Origin: Entrophospora sp. SA101
Lineage: Eukaryota > Glomeromycota > Glomeromycetes > Entrophosporales > Entrophosporaceae
NCBI GenBank assembly: GCA_958430865.1
Contig: CAUDNR010004372.1
Coordinates: 32,786 to 50,000 of the forward strand
Reading direction: 5' to 3'
Length of the DNA: 17,215 bases
In this document: piece after piece, positions 11,228 to 17,215 of the stretch
How the letters are laid out: each line of letters opens with the position of its first letter
Numbering within the stretch: the first letter of the stretch is position 1
Program-made: the position numbers and the translations under genes
The notes under the pieces: model-generated
What the model was told of the DNA's origin: nothing
The model's database searches: none
Seen by the model: the letters and a program-made list of their open reading frames with translations, nothing else

Positions 11228-11353
11228 GTTTCTATTCGTAATACAGGTTCTTATTTGAACTATTCGTTTTATTCGAATAAACTTTCAATGTAATTTGAAT
11301 ATTCATAACGAATAAAACAAATAATTTGAATAAACCTTATTCAAATAGAAAAA
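11228..11353. repeat. Small foldback (MITE-like) element
   Basis: About 126 bp bounded by gtttctattcg on the left and, inverted, caaatagaaaaac on the right. Internal TTCGTTTTATTCGAATAAA and its inverse copy (acgaataaaac) make it imperfectly self-complementary. It has no coding potential. A sequence with the same left end (agtttctattc[a/g]taataca) occurs at 16266, so this is a dispersed family. Confidence 0.55.
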
Positions 11354-11859
11354 CTTTGAGGTTTTGTAAATCGGTTTTGGTTATTTGCTTTGGTCAGAAA
11401 GCAAATGTTTAATTTTTGGTTTTTGTTGAGCATAAACATTTTTGATTTTGTGTAAACGTAAGTTGTTAAAATTGTTTGGCCAGATATAAAGTGCTGACAT
11501 TTTATTAACCAAAGTCATTACCACACATCACTTTGTTGTATTTTGCAAACGTACGGCTGAATTTAACCAACCAAAGAAAAGTAAAAGTAAATAAACAAGG
11601 AACTTCAGTAAAGCTTTATAATGGGGCTACGTTTTACTTGTTGTTAATTGTGACCATAAAAGTATGCTTACAGATTCTCCAAAGCTTTTTAGGTACAAGA
11701 AAGAGGCATCAAATTCATAAAACGAGCATTGAATATATAAGCTTGCAATTAATCGACAAGCATAGCTCAAAAGTTAATTCAAACTCAGCCATACATATTT
11801 GGGAATTATATTACATTTAATCTATATATATTATGACATTATGACCTAATTACAACATT

Positions 11860-12720
11860 GTGGCTTTTAATTATGGCTGGCTATCACTCGGATGCTGTAC
11901 ATAATATTATGACATTCACTTATCTGTAGATCTGAATGTGGTACATGAACATTTTAGGCTCAATCACCAGTGCTTGAATGATTTTGTTTAACCGGGTTTC
12001 TTTGTTCTTTTGCTAATTTGGTATTTTATTATAATAATTTCTTTTCTGATTTTGCCTTGGACGAATGTTCTTTAGTAATTCTTTTTTAGCTTCTTCCTCT
12101 TGGTGAGCATTGTAATGTAAGCCATTTCGAAAATGTTGGCAAGTATCACACAAGTCAGCTCTTGGACTCATAATTTGAATCTGGGGAGTTAGTTGGCGTC
12201 ATACTTCAAGGACTCCAAATTAATATCCTCTTCCAGACCAGCCAGAATATTTTTACAACTCATTTCGGCTGGTAAAAATATAACTGGTTGAGTTATTCTA
12301 TTGTCACTCTTCCTGGGCTTGGTAATCCATAGATAGACTTTCCAGAAATTCTTTGGCACTTATCAATCACCATTTTAGTTTTTCATTGAGGCATTCTTTT
12401 TACATTGCCATGAACTCTTGATATAAGGTCATTGTTTATCAGGTAATTCCTAATATTTTCAAAATAAGTTTTACCAATTCCTAGCATATTGAGATAGGTT
12501 TTTTTGGCAAAATAGTGTATTATAGAAAATTCTTTTTAAGGCGTCTACTTGTGCTTATTGATCCACCATCCATTGTTTTAGCCATTAGAAATATATCTTA
12601 TTCAGGCTTGAAATGATTCATGTAATTTTGCAAATTCTTCCTTTGAAATTCTTAGAGAGCAAATGCAATCACAACCTTTTTCAAAAACCAATTGCTTTTT
12701 GGTATTCATTAGAACCATTA
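11860..12720 (-). pseudogene. Broken relic of a repeated, probably transposase-derived protein
   Basis: Read on the minus strand, short protein-like blocks follow each other in shifting frames: CDCICSLRISKEEFAKLHES (about 12678-12619), LMAKTMDGG, LNMLGIGKTYFENIRN (about 12490-12440), then from an ATG at 12171 MSPRADLCDTCQHFRNG with a CxxC pair, a Lys/Glu-rich helix, and NVHVPHSD near 11950. Stops and frameshifts separate them, so it is dead. From memory this layout matches a multi-copy family in Rhizophagus and some animals with a DDE-like region after the CxxC block; I cannot name the family with confidence. No terminal repeats were identified. Confidence 0.5.
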
Positions 12721-12925
12721 TTATATTCATTACTTTTGTTAATGCATTTCATATATCTATAACCCTTGTAGTTTTATTTTAATTCATTAAATATCAATCA
12801 TTCTTTGCAAAAGTAATTTTTATTTTAAAAAAGCTTTTATGAACAAGAAAGGAAAATTAAATGCATTATTTATCACTTTGACAAGTAAAAAAATATTAAA
12901 TTCACATCAACTATTTCATTCTTTT

Positions 12926-14975
12926 CTAGTTATCAAAATGATTTAGCCAGTCATCATTAGGAAACCACTGTAAAGTTAAAACTTATCAAGATCATATTCT
13001 AGGTAAAGTAAATAGTGACATTAATTAATTGGTTAATGAAAAAAATCAGTTACCTTCACAAAAAAACCTTTGAAAATTCTAAGTGTATCAGATGCATTTG
13101 GACGTGCATTTATATCCTTTTGACACATTGATTGTGAAAGTGATAAAAGTTCATCAGGTAATTCATTATTAATACCACTTGAAGTAATCAAGTATCCAAC
13201 ACCCCAGATATCAACTGTTATATCATGTGTGCTCCTATCAACATTTCGGGTGCATGATTATCTGGGTTAAGGTCTTGTAAATTTTCATTTGAAGGAGAAA
13301 AGCTGGCAAAATCAAAGTCAATCAAAATATATTGATTTCCATATTGTATAATATTTGGCCATTGTATATTTCTATGCATAACTGGACTAGGTTTTATATT
13401 ATGCAAGCCCTAATTAAATATATATAATTTCATATAGTCTAATTAATAATAAACAAAATACATATATCAACTAGATCAGTTAAGATGATGATACCTCTAA
13501 ACAAGTTAATACACAAATCAATGCTTTTAGTAACTCATTGGGATTTTGTGGTTTCTTCTCCTCCCCCCTTGGCTCCAAGTAAATAACATTCTCATGAGAA
13601 TAAATTAATTTTTCAACACATTTGATCTTGTAATTCTGTGTGTGAAAAATAATTTTTAAAATATAAATTTGAAAGACAAAAAATGAAATGGAGATATTTT
13701 TAAACTTACATCTATAAACCCATAAATATTTTTTAGATGACTAACTTTAGCTTCTGAAGGGAATATTTTTTTAATATCATAACCAATTTCAATACAAGTT
13801 CCATCATCATGCATTATGACTTGAAAATCTGGTGATTCTCTTGAAGGACACATGTTGACGATCATAGGTACATCAGGAAAATGGGTACAAATATTATGCG
13901 TATATAATACACAATTGCAGGGATTAAGCATATAATATGCATACAAATCGTGTATTTTTTTATGTATGCAAATTGTACATATATTATATGCTTAATCCCT
14001 GCAATTGCATATTATATACGCATAATATTTGTACCCATTTTCCTGATGACTAGTATGTGGCCTAAAGTTTTATAAAGTAAATTAACATTTCTAATGAGAG
14101 ATTTGAAAATCAAGACATTAAAGAACCTACACATATTTTTAATTAAATTCATTAGCTTGAATCTGTGTTAATCTATTTAAATCAAATTCTGCAAGTTTCT
14201 CACTACAAATATCTGGATGCTTTATCTTTTGACTGTTAATATTAATGGGATTTTTTTCACTAATATACAGGACACAAAAGGTAACAGCAGTAGCATTGGC
14301 ATAGTATCCAAAAAGATATGGAATGTCTCCATAATCCCAATTATTGAATTTGTCAACCAATTCCCTAGCAGGATCTCCTTTTTCAACTTCTCCTTTCTCT
14401 TCTCCACAAACAGCACAAATGTTTCTTATAAATAAGGCAAAATCTGGTTGATTTTGACCTATAAAACCTTTCATTAGTAATAATATATTTCTATTTATCA
14501 AGCTAATTATTTTAATGAACCTACCTGTGGTTGTATATTTGGAACTTTTACAACCAAATTCCATTATTGGCATTTCATTAGAATATTTTCCAAATACTTG
14601 TAGTGACTTGCTGATAATAAAATCCCAAAGGGAGTGAAATGAATTTGCTGTTTTTCCTGTTGGAGGGTGTAAATTAAGCTTGATATTAACTCGGTGAAAA
14701 ATGCACCACAACTTTCTGATTTGCTTTCTATAAAATATTTATCACGTTCTGTTGGGTCTATACTGAAATTCAAACAACTGGGATTAAAGAGAAAAATTCC
14801 TTGGAAAGAGGGATTTCACATTTGGTGTCTTATTAAGAAAATATGCAAGTTGATGACATCTAGGGATTCTGTTTGGACTTTGTAACCAATCTTTCATGAT
14901 TTTATTTGTGGGGTCTAAATACATAATAGAAAGGCCTGAATGCTGATTAAAAATGGTATATTTTTGATGTTGCAT
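12926..14975 (-). pseudogene. Crinkler-like nuclease-kinase gene, disrupted
   Basis: Exon-like pieces with good splice sites: 14711-14525, 14458 to about 14139, about 13945-13710, 13635-13495, 13409-13054 and 12967-12926 (stop). A further frame at 14975-14784 may be 5' coding. The first two contain TANSFHSLWDF, QPDFALFI and CGEEKGE, the D...ExK layout of PD-(D/E)xK nucleases. Later pieces contain DGTCIEIG, VIYLEPRG, a catalytic-loop match MHRNIQWPNII, LIDFDFASF, HAPEML and VDIWGVGYLI, a kinase-like fold. Known: such nuclease-kinase fusions belong to the Crinkler-like effector families of fungi and oomycetes. Damage: a 2-nt excess in a CA run at about 13224-13231 shifts the frame and gives a TAA; a second frame change is needed near 14660-14700; HRD reads HRN; an inverted repeat sits between the domains. 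Probably inactive; a sequencing error could explain the CA shift only. Confidence 0.7.
13871..14048. repeat. 178-bp near-perfect inverted repeat
   Basis: Arms 13871-13938 and 13981-14048 are reverse complements over 68 positions with two mismatches, separated by a 42-bp loop that is itself partly palindromic (gcataca / tgtatgc). Both outer ends are catcagg when read inward. The left arm overlaps the open frame leading into the DGTCIEIG exon of the disrupted gene. It could be a foldback element or a local inverted duplication; no clear target-site duplication is visible (flanks ggta and acta). Confidence 0.9.
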
Positions 14976-15390
14976 TGTATCAATGGGGATTTGACTTAAT
15001 TTTTAACATTAAGTTAAGTTTGGATGGAAGGTCTGTGTTCAGTTCGTTATGAAAAAACTTGCCAATCTTGACCAAAGAAATACAAATAAGGAAATTGTTT
15101 GCATAAAAAACTACAAACCTTTCTTATATATATGTATTATATTATCTTTAGTTTTACAAATATATTCGAATTTTTATTTGAATTTAATTGGATAGAATTA
15201 AGAGTGATTATTATTGGTATATATATTTTAAAAAGGAAAAAAATAAGAATGTCGTTATTTATATATAAACGTTATTTTTTATTTCTAAAAAAGCAATTAA
15301 AAAAAATTACTAGTCGCCGCAGATCTATAGTGATAGTAAAATTCAAATTTACATATATAGTAAAAAAAATTTTATAATCAAATGTCTTAC

Positions 15391-15437
15391 ATTCTTGCTT
15401 GATACCTTCCCTCACTGTGTAGCAACCACCACCAAAT
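15391..15437 (-). other. Possible 5' exon of the nuclease-kinase gene
   Basis: A 47-bp segment lies between an attag acceptor (15438) and a consensus gtaagac donor. One frame reads FGGGCYTVREGIKQE. A second frame is also open, so the reading is uncertain. A further exon-like stretch starts after an acceptor near 15070 and reads GKFFHNELNTDLPSKLN. Neither can be joined confidently to the frame at 14975. Confidence 0.3.
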
Positions 15438-16265
15438 CTAATAAATAGTTTTAATTGAATTAATTATTGGTATGTACATATATTTAAAAAGAGAATATCA
15501 TTAATGATGATCTTATATTTTTTTAAAATGTCTAATTGGAAATCCAAATAAATTTAGATAGAATTATTGTTTATTTCTAAAAACAGTAAAATAGATTTTT
15601 TTATTTTAGTTAAAATAATAAAATACACAACTGTGTAGTCAACCTGTTAAACCAAAGAAACAGTAAATCCACCCCATTAAACCAAATTTGTTAAACCTAA
15701 CACTAATACTAATTTTAAATGGATTGACTGTGTGGTTTGTGGCCCTATAAATTATTTTTTTTGAAATAATCGAATTTCAATTTTTTTAATAATAATAATG
15801 ACATAGTAATAGCAAAAATCAGAAAACATGAAATTTTTGCATGCATATTCTACAGGACCTAGCCTACAAGCCATATATACTTATTTTATTATGTGTGTTT
15901 TTGCATTATTGATTCTCTGAAATTTGCTGTAGTCTACCATTTTGTTCTAATAAAATCTATTTGAATCTATTAAAACAAATAAACAAATGGATAAATTTAT
16001 TATTATCAAAAAAAGAAATAAAGAAACGTTAAAGTATATAAATATGGACTGAGATTGATGTATCAAAAAAATTTTTGCAACATTAAAAATCATTAAACTT
16101 TATACATTTAAAATAAATATTTTGAATAAATTCTTTAAAAACAATACTGTTTAAATTGACTACTGCTTGTGTGATCAATTCAATCATTAACACCAAAGAA
16201 ACAAAATTAATTATTTTGTAATAAAAGCTATTTGTATGTTTTTTTTTTGATTTTAGTATTAATGC
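15438..16265. other. Non-coding AT-rich stretch
   Basis: No supported gene. Around 15630-15740 the word TTAAACC occurs three times between a near-direct repeat actgtgt[a/g]gt (15630-15639 and 15727-15736), a possible trace of a small repeat. Minus-strand frames here are low-complexity and look like chance. Confidence 0.4.
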
Positions 16266-16385
16266 ACAGTTTCTATTCATAATACAAGCTTTGCTTTATA
16301 TGCTTTTATTTGAATTATTATTTGTTTTATTTGTTTTATTTGTTTTATTTGCTTTTATTTGCTTATATTTGTTTTATTTGCTTTT
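16266..16385. repeat. Dispersed repeat end with TTTGTTTTA tandem array
   Basis: It starts with agtttctattcataataca, matching the left end of the element at 11228, and passes into a tandem array of 9-10 bp units (TTTGTTTTA and TTTGCTTTTA) at 16321-16385. It lies about 180 bp upstream of the mariner transposase start and may be unrelated to it. Confidence 0.6.
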
Positions 16386-16390
16386 ACGTG

Positions 16391-17215
16391 GGCATTTGAA
16401 AAGTTTTGTCACTGGCCCTGTAAAATTACAATCTTATGTGTAACTTTGTACAGATTTTTTTTAAATGAAAATAGTCGTTTTTGTCTATTAAATAAAAAAA
16501 AAAATTATTAAATTTTGTTCATTAATTATAAAGCTATTGACATTTAAAAATTTACTAAAAAAACAAATGGAAAATTTTAATCGTGAACATCAATGTTACT
16601 ACATTTTTGTAAGCTGGAAAATGGTAAGAGTGCGAATCAAATTCATATGGAATTGCAGGTTGCTGAAGGACCTAAAGCGCTAAGTATTCGTAGTATTTAT
16701 TGCTTGATTGAATCATTTGAAAGTGGTGATGAAAACATTAAAGATGATTCACGTTCTGGATGCCCAAAAGAAATTGTCACCCCAAAAAATGTTGCAGAAA
16801 TTGAAGAACTTATTGTTGAAGACCCACATATATCAATTAAAACATTAGAGGAATTAATGGGTATTTCTACTGAGAGAATTCATTATATTTTGCATAATGA
16901 ATTGGAAGTTTCAAAAGTATGTGCAAAATGGGTCCCACATGTCTTAACTGAAGAAAATAAGGAAAAAAGAGTTGAACTTTCTGAACAGCTTTTAGAAATT
17001 TTGGAGAAGGGTTTTAATAACATAGTCACTGGTGATGAATCTTGGTTTCACTACTTTACAGTTTCAAGCAAAGAGGCTAATAAAGTTTGGATAAGTAAAG
17101 GTGAAAGCAGAACACAAATCACAAGGACAGCACAAAACAGCAAAAAACGAATGTTCTGCATTTTTTTCTCAACAGAAGGGATTGTGACTAGAATTGTGGT
17201 ACCAAAAGGACAATC
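16391..17215 (+). mobile_element. Mariner-type transposon, left part only
   Basis: The transposase described in the next entry marks a mariner-family element that runs off the window. Its left terminal repeat should lie between about 16391 and 16566; the stretch gaaaagttttgtcactggccct near 16397 is a candidate, but the right end is needed to confirm it. Confidence 0.6.
16567..17215 (+). CDS. Mariner transposase, N-terminal part, frameshifted near the start
   Basis: A frame open from about 16611 to the window edge encodes a mariner transposase: the helix-turn-helix region (LENGKSANQIHMELQ, then LSIRSIYCLIESFESGDE, DDSRSGCPKE), the family signature WVPHVLTEENKEKR, and TGDESWFHYF carrying the first catalytic Asp. 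Known: a DDE/D enzyme that cuts and pastes the element at TA sites. The natural start is probably the ATG at 16567 (MENFNREHQ), but that frame must lose one base near 16609-16611 to enter the main frame; the next in-frame ATG (16647) would drop the first helices. The copy is therefore likely inactive unless this is a sequence error. The other two catalytic residues lie beyond the window. Confidence 0.9.

Noticed and set aside
11533..11820. 95-codon plus-strand open frame
   Set aside because: No recognisable motif, no splice context, and it lies among decayed repeats; the composition is compatible with a chance frame.
15099..15377. 92-codon plus-strand open frame rich in Ile, Phe, Lys and Tyr
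   Set aside because: Low-complexity translation of AT-rich DNA that overlaps the likely intron between the possible 5' exons on the other strand.
16083..16280. 65-codon minus-strand open frame
   Set aside because: No motif or context; Asn/Ile/Phe-rich as expected from AT-rich non-coding DNA.

Overview
The window is AT-rich eukaryotic DNA with many short introns (mostly about 50-130 bp, gtaag-type donors), simple repeats and transposon relics. This look, together with a Crinkler-like nuclease-kinase gene, a mariner transposase and a multi-copy transposase-like relic, suggests an arbuscular mycorrhizal fungus (Glomeromycotina, Rhizophagus-like). That assignment is inference from family recall, not from a search.

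The left half (about 445-9551) is a compact block of three conserved housekeeping genes, all on the minus strand and head to tail. They are IRE1 (ER unfolded-protein sensor kinase/RNase, 6 exons, 890 aa), DPH2 (diphthamide synthesis, 12 exons, 528 aa) and a Rab escort protein (MRS6/CHM type, 11 exons, 564 aa). I spliced each by hand; the exon lengths sum to a multiple of three and every junction keeps the frame. Gaps between them are 262 and 430 bp. They share no pathway beyond general secretory and translation housekeeping. The main oddity is that the IRE1 gene has no signal peptide and lacks the first part of its lumenal domain.

The right half (about 9552-17215) is accessory DNA. It holds a doubtful small plus-strand ORF with one stop (9918-10184) and possible exons of an unrecognised minus-strand gene (10470-11074). 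A small foldback repeat (11228-11353) has a relative at 16266-16385. A heavily broken, probably transposase-derived relic lies on the minus strand (about 11860-12720). A disrupted minus-strand gene (12926-14975) combines a PD-(D/E)xK nuclease-like domain with a kinase-like domain whose HRD motif reads HRN. It carries a 2-nt frameshift and a 178-bp near-perfect inverted repeat between the two domains. The window ends inside a plus-strand mariner transposase with an N-terminal frameshift.

No tRNA, rRNA or CRISPR was seen. The most unusual structures are the inverted duplication inside the nuclease-kinase gene and the N-terminally truncated IRE1.
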